DNA of 64,000 nt, taken from contig NZ_JADIZJ010000022.1 in assembly GCF_016704835.1 (NCBI RefSeq), positions 62,001 to 126,000 on the forward strand, given 5' to 3'. How positions within the stretch are numbered: the stretch's first letter is position 1; each line of letters opens with the position of its first letter. This DNA is from Sphingopyxis sp. (GTDB taxonomy: Bacteria; Pseudomonadota; Alphaproteobacteria; Sphingomonadales; Sphingomonadaceae). Shown here piece after piece: positions 34,613 through 43,616 of the stretch. The notes beneath the pieces are model-generated. The model was not told the origin of the DNA and searched no databases. It was given only the letters and a program-made list of their open reading frames with translations. A program made the position numbers and the translations under genes.

Positions 34613-34810
34613 GTGAGCCACGACGAAATTACCCAGCGCCTGGAACTGTTACGGATCGAGCATCGCGACCTCGACGCGGCGATCATTGCGCTCGGCACGG
34701 CAGCGGTCCCCGACCAGTTGCAGCTCGCGCGGCTCAAGAAACGCAAGCTGCGGCTGCGCGACGAGATTGCGTGGTGCGAGGACCAGCTGGTTCCCGATAT
34801 TATCGCCTGA
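34613..34810 (+). CDS. YdcH family (DUF465) protein, second copy
   Basis: A 65-residue DUF465 protein (VSHDEITQRLELLRIEHRDL, then LARLKKRKLRLRDEIAW). It shares the LxxxHxxLDxxI...LKKxKLxLxDEI pattern with the divergent paralogue at 34329-34487 but is longer at the C-terminus. The GTG at 34613 has GGGAAG six bases upstream. It is followed by the RcdA-like gene. Confidence 0.82.
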   Translation: MSHDEITQRLELLRIEHRDLDAAIIALGTAAVPDQLQLARLKKRKLRLRDEIAWCEDQLVPDIIA

Positions 34811-34842
34811 ATCAAAACGGGACGGTCGCGGGCCGCAATTTC

Positions 34843-35361
34843 ATGGTTACCGCCATTGCATTGCCGCGCAGCCATGGCATCCATCGGTTCATGGTCGCGC
34901 GGCATTCAGACATCATGGCAATCGCAGTGCCGGTGCAGCGCGCGCAGGTCGAAAATCTTTATGTCGAGGCGATGGTCCTCGCCGACGAGGCGCACGCCGC
35001 CTTTGCAGCGCAGCGCGACCTGGGCGATATCGGGCGCGACGGGCTAATGCAGATCAGCCTGGCGTGCGAATCGCTCAAGACCACGACGCGGCTGATGCAT
35101 GTCATCGCCTGGCTGCTCCACCGCCGCGCGATGATGGCCGGCGATCCGGGAGCGGGGCCGAACGACAGCGCGGCGCGGATCGGTGCGCCCGTTGAGGCCG
35201 ACTGGGACGTCTGCGCGGGGTTCGAGGCGTCGGTGCGGCGGATCATCGCGGCGAGCGAGCGCTTGTTCGAGCGCATCGCGGGGCTGGAGGCGGGCTGGGA
35301 TGCACCGCGGGCAGCAACGCCGGTGCAGCGCTTGCTGGCGCAGCTGGAAGCGCGGCTCTAG
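34843..35361 (+). CDS. DUF1465 protein, RcdA-like protease adaptor
   Basis: A protein of about 172 residues. Its core (VENLYVEAMVLADEAHAAF, then LACESLKTTTRLMHVIAWLL and DWDVCAGFEASVRRIIAASE) is the DUF1465 family, which includes RcdA of Caulobacter, an adaptor that helps ClpXP degrade CtrA. The start is unsure: ATG at 34843, 34891 or 34915, none with a good ribosome binding site; the conserved part begins soon after 34915. Predicted all-helical and cytoplasmic. The adaptor role is inference from family membership. Confidence 0.78.
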   Translation: MVTAIALPRSHGIHRFMVARHSDIMAIAVPVQRAQVENLYVEAMVLADEAHAAFAAQRDLGDIGRDGLMQISLACESLKTTTRLMHVIAWLLHRRAMMAGDPGAGPNDSAARIGAPVEADWDVCAGFEASVRRIIAASERLFERIAGLEAGWDAPRAATPVQRLLAQLEARL

Positions 35362-35427
35362 CAGAGCGCCAGGTCCGCTTTGGCGTGACGAGGCTGAGGG
35401 TGGACACAATTCGTCGCAGCTTGCCGA

Positions 35428-36507
35428 CTACCCCAACCACTCCACCCACGCGCCATGGGCGTGGGCATGCGCCAGCTTCACCGCGTCGCCGCCCCGCGGC
35501 CAATATCGTACCACCAGCTCATGATGATGCACCGTCCGATTGGCTTCGAGTGCGATCCAAGCCAATGGGCGATCGGCACTCGCGCGTGCCCCCGCGGCTT
35601 CCATCGCCGCAGTGATCCGAACTTGTTGGTCAGCGGGGACATATTGCCAGACGATCGAATGCATCAGGACGCGCGTCGTCCCGTCTGCCTGTGGGCGCGC
35701 GAGTTCGGCCTCGACAAAGTCGGCGGCATTGGCATGGACCAGCTGCGGCGGCGCTGCGGTCGCCGCGGCAATCGCCGCCGCCATGCGCTCAAACCGGACA
35801 TGATGTTCGGGCCAGATATAGGCTTTCAGGCGCAGCGCCTGCGCCGGATCGGTGAGGTCGACCGGCGCAACGTCGCAACCTTTCAAGCCCGCAAATTCGA
35901 TCGCGTATTGCGGCGGATGGTTGCCGCGCCAGTCGGGGGTAAACGCCATCGCGCCGGGGCGCTGTCCGACATGCACGCCGCCCAGATCATAATGATAGCG
36001 GTCAATCATCAGATTGATCCCGGCGCTCGAGCCGATTTCGAGGCAGTCGAAACGCGGCGGCAACCCCTGATCAGCCAGCCACAGCATCGCGGCGATGAAG
36101 TTCGACGAGCGCCCCGCTTCGTTGGTCTGCGGCGGCCCATCCAGCCAGGGCAGCAGCGCCGCTTCGTGCCGCGCGACAACCCCGGCGACGATGGCGGCGT
36201 CGTTGAAATCCTCGGCATCGGCGTAGATCGGCGCCAGCTCATGCGCGCTGCCCGCCAGATGCAGCGCGTGGATGCCGCCCGCAGCGCGCAGCGGCAGCGC
36301 GTCGGCGAGCGGGGCGCCGCTCCAGTGGGCCATCCGGCGCGCAAATTCGCTGGCGGGCTTATCGAGCAAAGTTCCCAGCGCGGCGACGATGCGCGCGGTG
36401 ATCGGCGCGTCATTGGCGCGGCAATAGAGCATCTGGTTGGCAAAGGCGGTGCGCACCGCCGCGGGCCCGCTCTGGGCCATGTCAACGAAGTCGTAGCGCT
36501 CGCTCAT
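35428..36507 (-). CDS. DUF2332 family protein (putative SAM-dependent methyltransferase fold)
   Basis: A 359-residue cytoplasmic protein of the DUF2332 family. It opens with YDFVDMAQSGPAAVRTAFAN, has the family motif CLEIGSSAGINLMIDRYHYDL (shaped like a methyltransferase motif I) and ends with VVRYWPRGGDAVKLAHAHAH. No substrate or reaction is established for the family. It is divergent from hisG with 38 bases between starts. Confidence 0.88.
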   Translation of the reverse strand: MSERYDFVDMAQSGPAAVRTAFANQMLYCRANDAPITARIVAALGTLLDKPASEFARRMAHWSGAPLADALPLRAAGGIHALHLAGSAHELAPIYADAEDFNDAAIVAGVVARHEAALLPWLDGPPQTNEAGRSSNFIAAMLWLADQGLPPRFDCLEIGSSAGINLMIDRYHYDLGGVHVGQRPGAMAFTPDWRGNHPPQYAIEFAGLKGCDVAPVDLTDPAQALRLKAYIWPEHHVRFERMAAAIAAATAAPPQLVHANAADFVEAELARPQADGTTRVLMHSIVWQYVPADQQVRITAAMEAAGARASADRPLAWIALEANRTVHHHELVVRYWPRGGDAVKLAHAHAHGAWVEWLG

Positions 36508-36545
36508 TGCCCTTTTTCCCTCCGCCGCCTATGTGCGCGACGCTT

Positions 36546-37202
36546 ATGCCCGAACCGATCATCTTTGCCATCCCCAAGGGACGCATCCTCGACGAGGCGC
36601 TGCCGCTGCTTGCGCGCGTCGGCATCGAGCCGGCGGCCGATTTCTTTGACAAGAATAGCCGCGCGCTGGTGTTCGCGACCAACCAGCCGCACATCTCGCT
36701 GATCCGGGTGCGCGCGTTCGACGTTGCCACTTTCGTGGCGCATGGCGCAGCGCAGCTAGGCATCGTCGGATCGGACGTCGTCGACGAATTCGATTATAGC
36801 GAGCTGTACGCGCCGGTCGATCTGGGCATCGGCCACTGCCGCCTGTCGCTGGCGGGTCCGGCCGATGCGCCGCCGCCGGGGATGGGTGAAAGCCACATCC
36901 GCGTCGCGACCAAATATCCCGCGACAACGCGCCGCTGGTTCGCGGCGCAGGGTATCCAGGCGGAATGTATCAAGCTGAACGGCGCGATGGAGATTGCGCC
37001 GAAGCTGGGGCTCGCTTCGCACATCGTCGACCTTGTCTCGACGGGGCGGACGCTGGTCGAAAATGCGCTTGCCGAGCAGAAAATCATCAGCGACGTGTCG
37101 GCGCGGCTGATCGTCAATCGCGCCGCGTTCAAGCTGCGCTCGGCCGAAGTGCCGGCGCTGGTCGAGCGGTTCCGTCAGGCGGTCGGCGATGCGGCGGCTT
37201 GA
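36546..37202 (+). CDS. hisG: ATP phosphoribosyltransferase, short form
   Basis: First enzyme of histidine synthesis (ATP + PRPP to phosphoribosyl-ATP). At 218 residues it is the short HisG, lacking the C-terminal regulatory domain of the long form. It begins IFAIPKGRILDEALPLLARV, has GIVGSDVV and ends the active core with LVSTGRTLVEN. Short HisG needs the HisZ subunit, which is not in this window. Start ATG 36546 chosen. Its 3' end overlaps hisD by 14 bases. Confidence 0.96.
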   Translation: MPEPIIFAIPKGRILDEALPLLARVGIEPAADFFDKNSRALVFATNQPHISLIRVRAFDVATFVAHGAAQLGIVGSDVVDEFDYSELYAPVDLGIGHCRLSLAGPADAPPPGMGESHIRVATKYPATTRRWFAAQGIQAECIKLNGAMEIAPKLGLASHIVDLVSTGRTLVENALAEQKIISDVSARLIVNRAAFKLRSAEVPALVERFRQAVGDAAA

Positions 37203-38481
37203 TGCTTCCGCGCCCGGCTTTGCGGCCGAATTCGACGCGCTGGTCAACGATCGACGCGAGAGCGATCCGGATGTGTCGGCCGATGTCGCGGCGATTATTG
37301 CGCGGGTGAAGGCCGAGGGCGACGCCGCGCTCGCCGATTTTACCGCGAAATTCGACGGCTTCGATCTGGATGCGAGCGAGTGGAGCATTTCGAAGGCTGA
37401 GTGCGCTGCGGCTTATGCGGCGCTCGTGCCCGAACTTCGCGATGCGTTGAACCTCGCGGCGGACCGCATCCGTGCCTATCACGCCGCGCAGCTGCCCGAG
37501 GATCGCGACTATCGCGACGCGACGGGTGCACGGCTGGGCGCGCGCTGGAACGCGGTCGACGCGGCCGGGGTCTACGTCCCCGGCGGACGCGCCGCCTATC
37601 CCTCATCGGTGCTGATGAACATCCTGCCCGCGAAGGTCGCAGGCGTCGGGCGCATCGTGATGATGACCCCGACACCGGGCGGCGAAATCAATCCGGTGGT
37701 GATGGCTGCGGCGCATATCGGCGGGGTGGACGAAATCTGGCGGATCGGCGGGGCGCAGGCGGTTGCGGCGCTGGCCTATGGCACCGACAGAATCGCCCCG
37801 GTCGATGTCGTCACCGGCCCCGGCAACGCGTGGGTCGCCGAGGCGAAGCGCCAGGTCTATGGCGTCGTCGGGATCGACATGGTCGCGGGGCCGAGCGAGA
37901 TCGTTGTCATTGCCGACGCGCAGAACGACGCGCAGATCATCGCCGCCGACCTGCTGAGCCAGGCCGAGCATGACCCCACAAGCCAGTCGATCCTGTTCAC
38001 CGACGATGCTGCCTTTGCCGACGCAGTTGCCGCCGCGGTCGACGCGACCATCCCGACGCTTGGCACCGCTGCAACGATGCGCGAAAGCTGGGACGCCAAT
38101 GGCGCGATCATTCTCGTCCCGGCGCTCGCCGACGCCGTCCCGCTGTCCGATCGGCTCGCTCCCGAACATCTCGAACTCGCGGTCGATGCGGCCGACGCCG
38201 ATGCCCTGTTCGCCAAGGTGCGTCATGCCGGCTCGGTCTTTCTTGGCCGCCAAACCCCCGAAGCGATCGGCGATTATGTCGCCGGTCCCAACCATGTGCT
38301 GCCGACCGGTCGCCGCGCGCGTTTTTCGAGCGGGCTGTCGGTCAGCGATTTCATGAAGCGCACCAGTTTCCTCGCGCTCGATGATGCCAGCCTTGCCGCG
38401 ATCGGCCCCGCTGCGGTAGCGCTTGCCGGAGCCGAGGGGCTTCCCGCGCATGCGCTGTCGGTCAGCCAGCGTCTCAAGTAG
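37189..38481 (+). CDS. hisD: Histidinol dehydrogenase
   Basis: A 430-residue zinc enzyme that makes the last two steps of histidine synthesis (L-histidinol to L-histidine, with two NAD+). Typical segments include YVPGGRAAYPSSVLMN, VTGPGNAWVAEAKRQVYG, GPSEIVVIAD and the metal-binding DLLSQAEHDP. It starts within the end of hisG, so the two are coupled, and ends 9 bases before nusB. Confidence 0.97.
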   Translation: MRRLDASAPGFAAEFDALVNDRRESDPDVSADVAAIIARVKAEGDAALADFTAKFDGFDLDASEWSISKAECAAAYAALVPELRDALNLAADRIRAYHAAQLPEDRDYRDATGARLGARWNAVDAAGVYVPGGRAAYPSSVLMNILPAKVAGVGRIVMMTPTPGGEINPVVMAAAHIGGVDEIWRIGGAQAVAALAYGTDRIAPVDVVTGPGNAWVAEAKRQVYGVVGIDMVAGPSEIVVIADAQNDAQIIAADLLSQAEHDPTSQSILFTDDAAFADAVAAAVDATIPTLGTAATMRESWDANGAIILVPALADAVPLSDRLAPEHLELAVDAADADALFAKVRHAGSVFLGRQTPEAIGDYVAGPNHVLPTGRRARFSSGLSVSDFMKRTSFLALDDASLAAIGPAAVALAGAEGLPAHALSVSQRLK

Positions 38482-38490
38482 AAAAGAACC

Positions 38491-38937
38491 ATGAACAAAC
38501 GCTCCCAGTCCCGCTCCGCCGCCCGGCTCGCCGCCGTCCAGGCGCTCTATCAGCACGAGATGGAGGCGACCCCGGTCGCCAAGCTGATCCACGAATTCCA
38601 TCAGCACCGCATCGGCGCGACGATCGAAGACGCCGAATATGCCGGCGCCGACACCGAGTTTTTCGACGATATCGTAAAAGGCACGCTGGCGCGGTCCGAA
38701 GAGATTGATGCGGCGATCATCACGCGACTGGCCAGCGGCTGGTCGATGGAGCGGCTCGACCGCACGATGAAGGCGATCCTGCGCGCCGGCGCCTATGAAC
38801 TGATGGCGCGCGGCGACGTGCCGGTCGGCGCGGTGGTCAGCGAATATGTCGATGTTGCGAAGGCGTTTTTCGACGCGCGCGAAGCCGGGTTTGCCAATGG
38901 CCTGCTCGACGCAATCGGTAAGGATGTGCGCAAATAG
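38491..38937 (+). CDS. nusB: Transcription antitermination protein NusB
   Basis: A 148-residue all-helical RNA-binding protein that joins NusE and the BoxA site in rRNA antitermination. It opens RSAARLAAVQALYQHEM and has the C-terminal signature MKAILRAGAYELMARGDVPV followed by GAVVSEYVDVAKAFFD. It belongs to the hisG-hisD-nusB unit. Clear family match and normal length. Confidence 0.96.
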   Translation: MNKRSQSRSAARLAAVQALYQHEMEATPVAKLIHEFHQHRIGATIEDAEYAGADTEFFDDIVKGTLARSEEIDAAIITRLASGWSMERLDRTMKAILRAGAYELMARGDVPVGAVVSEYVDVAKAFFDAREAGFANGLLDAIGKDVRK

Positions 38938-38950
38938 TTAAATACTTCCG

Positions 38951-39073
38951 GTGGCGAAGCCATGGGGAGGGGGACCACTCGCCAAGCGAGGGGTGGAGGA
39001 GCGGCAACGCTGCGCCGATGCCCCTCCGTCAGCGCTTCGCGCTGTCACCTTCCCATCGCTGCGCGGCAGCGAG
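38951..39073. repeat. Dispersed palindromic intergenic element, family A copy 2
   Basis: Shares two blocks with 4484-4613: the left CATGGGGAGGGGGACC and the right CCTCCGTCAGCGCTTCGCG followed by CTGTCACCTTCCC, at similar spacing. Lies between nusB and thiL. The internal CACTCGCCAAGCGAG segment forms its own hairpin. Confidence 0.78.
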
Positions 39074-39123
39074 GACTGCACGCTATCTTTTATACCGCAT
39101 CACTATCTCCTAAGCTGGGCACC

Positions 39124-40053
39124 ATGTCCGAAGCCGATTTCATCGCCCGCCTGCGCGCCATCGCCAGCGACCCCGCCGCGCGCGGGCTCGCGGACGATGC
39201 GGCGGAGTGGGAAGGATTGGTCCTCACCCACGACATGATCGTCGAGGGCATCCACTTCTTGCCCGACGACACCGCGCAGGACGTTGCGTGGAAACTCGTT
39301 GCAGTGAACCTGTCGGACTTGGCCGCCAAGGGCGCGGCGCCGGTCGGGGTGCTTGTCGGGTACAGTCTCGGCGACGATGATTGGGACGCCGCCTTTGTCG
39401 AGGGGCTCGACCTGGTGCTGCGCCGTTTTGGAATCATCCTGCTTGGCGGCGACACCGTGCGCGTTCCCGCGGGCGCCCCACGCAGCTTTGGGCTGACCGC
39501 GATCGGCCGCGCGCCGCCTGGCGGGGCGCCGTCGCGATCGGGGGCGCGACCGGGCGACCAGCTGTGGGTCACGGGGTCGATCGGCAACGCCGGACTGGGA
39601 CTTGCGATGCGGCTGGGGCAGGAGGATGCGAACGAGACCTGTCTTGCCGCCTATCGCCGCCCGCAGCCGCAACTGACCTTTGGGCAAGCAGTGGCGCCGC
39701 ATGTCCATGCGATGATGGATGTGTCCGATGGACTTCTGATCGACGCGCAGCGGATGGCCGAAGCGAGCGCGTGCGAGTTCGTGCTGATGCTGGAGGCGGT
39801 GCCGCTGTCGGCGGCCTTGCTCGCGGTGCGCCCCGATGTGGTCGATACGCGGCTCGCGGCGGCGACCGCAGGTGACGATTATCAGCTGTTGTTTGCTGCC
39901 GATCCGGGGGCGACGGGAGCGATCCGTGACATCGCGGCGGGACTGAATGTCATGGCGACGCCGATCGGCCATGCCGGAGTGGGCGCGGGAATCGTGCTGA
40001 CCCACCGCGCCAAGCGTATCACACTGCCCGAGCGTCTCGGTTTCACGCACTGA
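39124..40053 (+). CDS. thiL: Thiamine-monophosphate kinase
   Basis: A 309-residue ATP-dependent kinase making thiamine diphosphate from thiamine monophosphate. Typical segments are DDAAEWEGLVLTHDMIVEG, VNLSDLAAKGA, GGDTVRVP and MDVSDGLLIDAQRMAEAS, with GDDYQLLFA near the end. The segment between DDAA and LVLTHD is a few residues shorter than usual. The ATG at 39124 was chosen because homology begins there; the frame is open upstream into the family A repeat. Confidence 0.94.
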   Translation: MSEADFIARLRAIASDPAARGLADDAAEWEGLVLTHDMIVEGIHFLPDDTAQDVAWKLVAVNLSDLAAKGAAPVGVLVGYSLGDDDWDAAFVEGLDLVLRRFGIILLGGDTVRVPAGAPRSFGLTAIGRAPPGGAPSRSGARPGDQLWVTGSIGNAGLGLAMRLGQEDANETCLAAYRRPQPQLTFGQAVAPHVHAMMDVSDGLLIDAQRMAEASACEFVLMLEAVPLSAALLAVRPDVVDTRLAAATAGDDYQLLFAADPGATGAIRDIAAGLNVMATPIGHAGVGAGIVLTHRAKRITLPERLGFTH

Positions 40054-40088
40054 CGCGAAACCGTTACAAAAGTGCCGAAAAACCGGAC

Positions 40089-40117
40089 TTGCCCTTGGCT
40101 TTCTTTCTTCCCATAAC
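40089..40117 (+). promoter_or_regulatory. Possible housekeeping promoter of hppA
   Basis: TTGCCC, a 17-base spacer and CATAAC lie 114 bases before hppA. The match to TTGACA/TATAAT is moderate. Confidence 0.3.
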
Positions 40118-40230
40118 GCGGCGTCCAAATTTAGGGGCGGTCGCATCAGGGGAGAGGGCGAACCGGCAATCATGGTCGGACGTGCTCGACTGTTCACCTG
40201 GGTCCGCCCCGTTCTAGGGGAAGGAAATTC

Positions 40231-42339
40231 ATGATTGATCCGGTTATGATCGCGATAGCGTGCGGCCTTATCGCCGTGCTCTATGGCTTCATTACCTCCC
40301 GCCAGGTGCTCAGCGCCTCGCCGGGTAATGAAAAGATGCAGGAAATTGCTGCCGCTATCCAGGAAGGCGCCAAGGCCTATCTGGGCCGTCAATATCGCAC
40401 CATCGCCATCGTCGGCGTCGTTGTCGCCATTCTTGTCGGGATATTCCTCGGCGCGATTTCGGCGACGGGCTTTGTCATCGGTGCCGTGCTTTCCGGTGTC
40501 GCCGGCTTCGTCGGCATGAATATCTCGGTGAAAGCCAATGTCCGCACCGCCGCCGCGGCGCAGACCGGGCTGCAGGCCGGTCTGACCATGGCGTTCCGCG
40601 CCGGCGCGATCACCGGTATGCTGGTGGCGGGCCTTGCGCTCCTCGCGATCTCGGTCTTTTTCTGGTATCTGATCGGTCCCGGTGGCTACACCGTCGGCGG
40701 TGACGACCGTACCGTGGTCGATGCTCTCGTCGCGCTCGCATTTGGCGCTTCGCTGATCTCGATCTTCGCGCGTCTGGGCGGCGGTATCTTCACCAAGGCC
40801 GCCGACGTCGGCGCCGATCTGGTCGGCAAGGTCGAGGCGGGCATTCCCGAGGATGATCCACGTAACCCCGCCGTCATCGCCGATAACGTCGGCGACAACG
40901 TCGGCGATTGCGCCGGTATGGCCGCCGATCTGTTCGAAACCTATGTCGTGACCGTCGGCGCCACCATGGTGCTGATGGCGCTGTTGCTGAAGGGCGCGGG
41001 CGATCAGCTCCTGCCGCTGATGAGCCTGCCGCTGCTGATCGGCGGCGTCTGCATCATCACCTCGATCATCGGCACCTATTTCGTCAAGCTCGGCGGCGGC
41101 AACAACATCATGGGCGCGATGTACAAGGGCTTCCTGGTTACCGCGGTCCTCTCGGTCCCGGCGATCTGGTTCTCGACCAACTATGTGCTGCAAGGTGACA
41201 TGGCGACCGACATCACGGGTCAGACGTTCAATGGCAGCGACCTGTTCTATTGCTCGCTGCTCGGCCTGGTCATCACCGGCCTGATCATCTGGATCACCGA
41301 ATATTACACCGGCACCAACTATCGCCCGGTGCGCTCGATCGCCAAGGCTTCGGAAACCGGCCACGGCACCAACGTGATCCAGGGCCTCGCGATCAGCCTT
41401 GAATCGACCGCGCGCCGACGCTGGTGATCTGCGCCGGCATCATCATCGCCTTCCAGATCGCGGGTATCGTGGGCATCGCCTTTGCGGCCACCGCGATGCT
41501 GGCGCTGGCCGGCATGGTCGTCGCGCTCGACGCTTATGGTCCGGTCACCGACAACGCCGGCGGCATTGCCGAAATGGCGGGCCTCGACGATTCGGTTCGT
41601 GAAAAGACCGACCTGCTCGACGCCGTGGGCAACACGACCAAGGCCGTGACCAAGGGCTATGCCATCGGTTCGGCGGGTCTTGCCGCGCTGGTGCTGTTCG
41701 CCGCCTATACCAACGACCTTCGGCGAAGTTCTTCCGACCGAGCCGCTGACCTTCTCGCTGTCGTCGCCCTATGTCATCGTCGGGCTGCTGCTCGGCGCGC
41801 TGCTGCCGTATCTGTTCGGTGCGTTTGGCATGACCGCGGTCGGCCGGGCGGCGGGCGAAGTGGTCAAGGATGTTCGCGACCAGTTCAAGAACAACCCGGG
41901 CATCATGACCTATGAGAGCAAGCCCGACTATGCGCGCACGGTCGATCTGGTGACCAAGGCGGCGATCAAGGAAATGATCATTCCTTCGTTGCTGCCGGTT
42001 CTGGCGCCGATCGTCGTGTTCTTCGTGATCCGCGCGGTTGCGGGTCCGGCCGCGGCGCTCGAAGCGCTCGGCGCGCTCCTGCTCGGCGTCATCGTCAGCG
42101 GCTTGTTCGTCGCCATCTCGATGACCTCGGGCGGCGGCGCATGGGACAATGCGAAGAAATATATCGAAGACGGCAACCACGGCGGCAAAGGCAGCGAGGC
42201 CCATAAGGCCGCGGTGACCGGTGACACCGTTGGCGATCCGTACAAGGATACCGCGGGCCCCGCGGTCAACCCGATGATCAAGATCACCAACATCGTGGCG
42301 ATCCTGCTCCTCGCGGCGCTGGCCAACGGCGCGGTTTAA
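40231..42339 (+). pseudogene. hppA: K+-independent membrane proton pyrophosphatase, interrupted by two frameshifts
   Basis: The three frames together give a normal inner-membrane proton-pumping pyrophosphatase of about 702 residues. The signature DVGADLVGKVEAGIPEDDPR is in the first segment; GNTTKAVTKGYAIGSAG in the second carries the Lys that marks K+-independent enzymes. Segment one (40231 on) is lost near 41413, where one base is missing (ESTA then PTLVI continues one frame back). Segment two (to about 41717) regains the first frame through one extra base near 41718, giving LTFSLSSPYVIVG. As given, translation stops at 41427 after 398 residues. Either assembly errors or true loss would explain this; conservation on both sides favours error or very recent damage. 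Confidence 0.9.
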
Positions 42340-42364
42340 TCCGCGCTGCCTGCGGGCAAAGAAA

Positions 42365-42396
42365 AGCCCCGCCGGAGCGATCCGGCGGGGCTTTTT
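42365..42396 (+). terminator. Rho-independent terminator of hppA
   Basis: AGCCCCGCCGGA, loop GCGA, TCCGGCGGGGCT is a perfect 12-base stem followed by TTTT, 25 bases after the hppA stop. Confidence 0.93.
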
Positions 42397-42450
42397 CTTG
42401 GCAATCTTGGCGACGGCGGATCTCGACGGTGCGTCAAAACGCGAGGTTGA

Positions 42451-42475
42451 GATCCCGGCCTTCGCCGGGATGACG
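42451..42475. repeat. Short dispersed palindrome, family C2 (ATCCCGGC...GCCGGGAT)
   Basis: GATCCCGGCCTTCGCCGGGA then TGACG forms a short hairpin. A near copy lies at 57623-57650. Both are intergenic. Confidence 0.7.
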
Positions 42476-42489
42476 ATAAAGGCGGGGAA

Positions 42490-43302
42490 TTAACGGTTCG
42501 CCTTCATCTGCGCCGCATACCCCGCCTGCACCATCGCGCTCATCCGGTCGAACAATGCGTCGGGGTCGCTGCGGCGCAGCGCCGCGATGGCGGCCTCGGC
42601 GCCTTCTGCGATCACCAGTTCGCGCGTCCCGGCCTCGACCGCGGCCAATATTTGCGCGGCGGCGAAATCGGGCGACAGGCCGTTGTCGATCGCGGCGTCG
42701 CTTTCACCCCGCACCGAACCATCGGCGTTGAGCGCGTTGCGGCTGACGTTGGTCTGGACCGATCCTGGCGCCACGACGAGCACCTTCAATCCCAGATGGC
42801 CATTTTCTGCGCGCACGCTGTCATGATAGCCGATCAGGCCGTGTTTGGCGGCGCAATAGGCGCTGCGCAGCGGGATCCCCGCGATGCCCGCGACGCTGGA
42901 GATCGCGACGATCTGGCCGCCGCCCGCGCCGACCATGCGCGGCAGCAGTTGCTGGGTCAGCGCGATCGGGGCGAGCAGGTCGACCGCGACAATCTGTTGA
43001 TAGACAGCAAAGTCGGTGTCGATCGCCAGGCTGCGCTGCGAGATGCCGGCATTGTTGACCAGCCCGTCGATGCGGCCGTGCCAGCGCCATGCCTGATCGG
43101 TGATCGCAGGAAGGGCATCATAGTCGGTCGCCTCGAACGGCAGCACCAGCGTCGCGGTATCGCAATCGGCGGCAACCGCCTCCAGCGCGCCGACATTGCG
43201 CCCCGACAGGATCAGCTTTGCGCCCCGCGCCGCCAGCGCCCGCGCCAGTGCCGCGCCGATTCCCGACGAGGCGCCTGTAATCCACCAGATCTGATCGTTC
43301 AT
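42490..43302 (-). CDS. Short-chain dehydrogenase/reductase
   Basis: A 270-residue classical SDR. Nucleotide-binding start WITGASSGIGAALARAL, structural NNAG in VNNAGISQRS, catalytic Ser in ISSVAG and the YCAAK motif. The basic Arg near SGRN suggests NADPH preference. The substrate is unknown. The ATG at 43302 with GGGAGCGGGT upstream was chosen over a longer frame. Not obviously part of an operon. Confidence 0.9.
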   Translation of the reverse strand: MNDQIWWITGASSGIGAALARALAARGAKLILSGRNVGALEAVAADCDTATLVLPFEATDYDALPAITDQAWRWHGRIDGLVNNAGISQRSLAIDTDFAVYQQIVAVDLLAPIALTQQLLPRMVGAGGGQIVAISSVAGIAGIPLRSAYCAAKHGLIGYHDSVRAENGHLGLKVLVVAPGSVQTNVSRNALNADGSVRGESDAAIDNGLSPDFAAAQILAAVEAGTRELVIAEGAEAAIAALRRSDPDALFDRMSAMVQAGYAAQMKANR

Positions 43303-43391
43303 ACCCGCTCCCACTCTTTGCTTTCGTTTCAACCTGAAACGGGTTTACGCGGCCGTCAAGGCGCGGCGCTCGCGCAATTCTCGGCGGGGGG

Positions 43392-43420
43392 TGGCAATTT
43401 TGTTGCGAATCTGTTATAAT
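43392..43420 (+). promoter_or_regulatory. Possible promoter with a perfect -10 upstream of carD
   Basis: TATAAT at 43415-43420 is a perfect -10 hexamer, rare in this GC-rich window; TGGCAA 17 bases earlier is a weak -35. It lies about 200 bases before carD in a 314-base gap (43303-43616) that holds no gene. Confidence 0.35.
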
Positions 43421-43616
43421 AAATATCAACGCGCTGACATTCTGCCTCCTGCCGTCACGGGCTGGGGCGTTTCGCGGCGTTCCGATGGAGCCATATCTCT
43501 TGTCACTCTGACTGGCTAGCGCCGAGCGACCGTAAATCCCCCTTGGCTAGAGGGCGGGATGCGCCGCTGTTGTCGCACTTTCAGATCGGGGTCAAGGCAC
43601 AACAAAAGGAATTTGC

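Noticed and set aside
39103..41364. Open minus-strand frame of 753 codons across thiL and hppA
   Set aside because: Shadow of two well-identified genes on the other strand; composition is antisense-like and no domain is visible.
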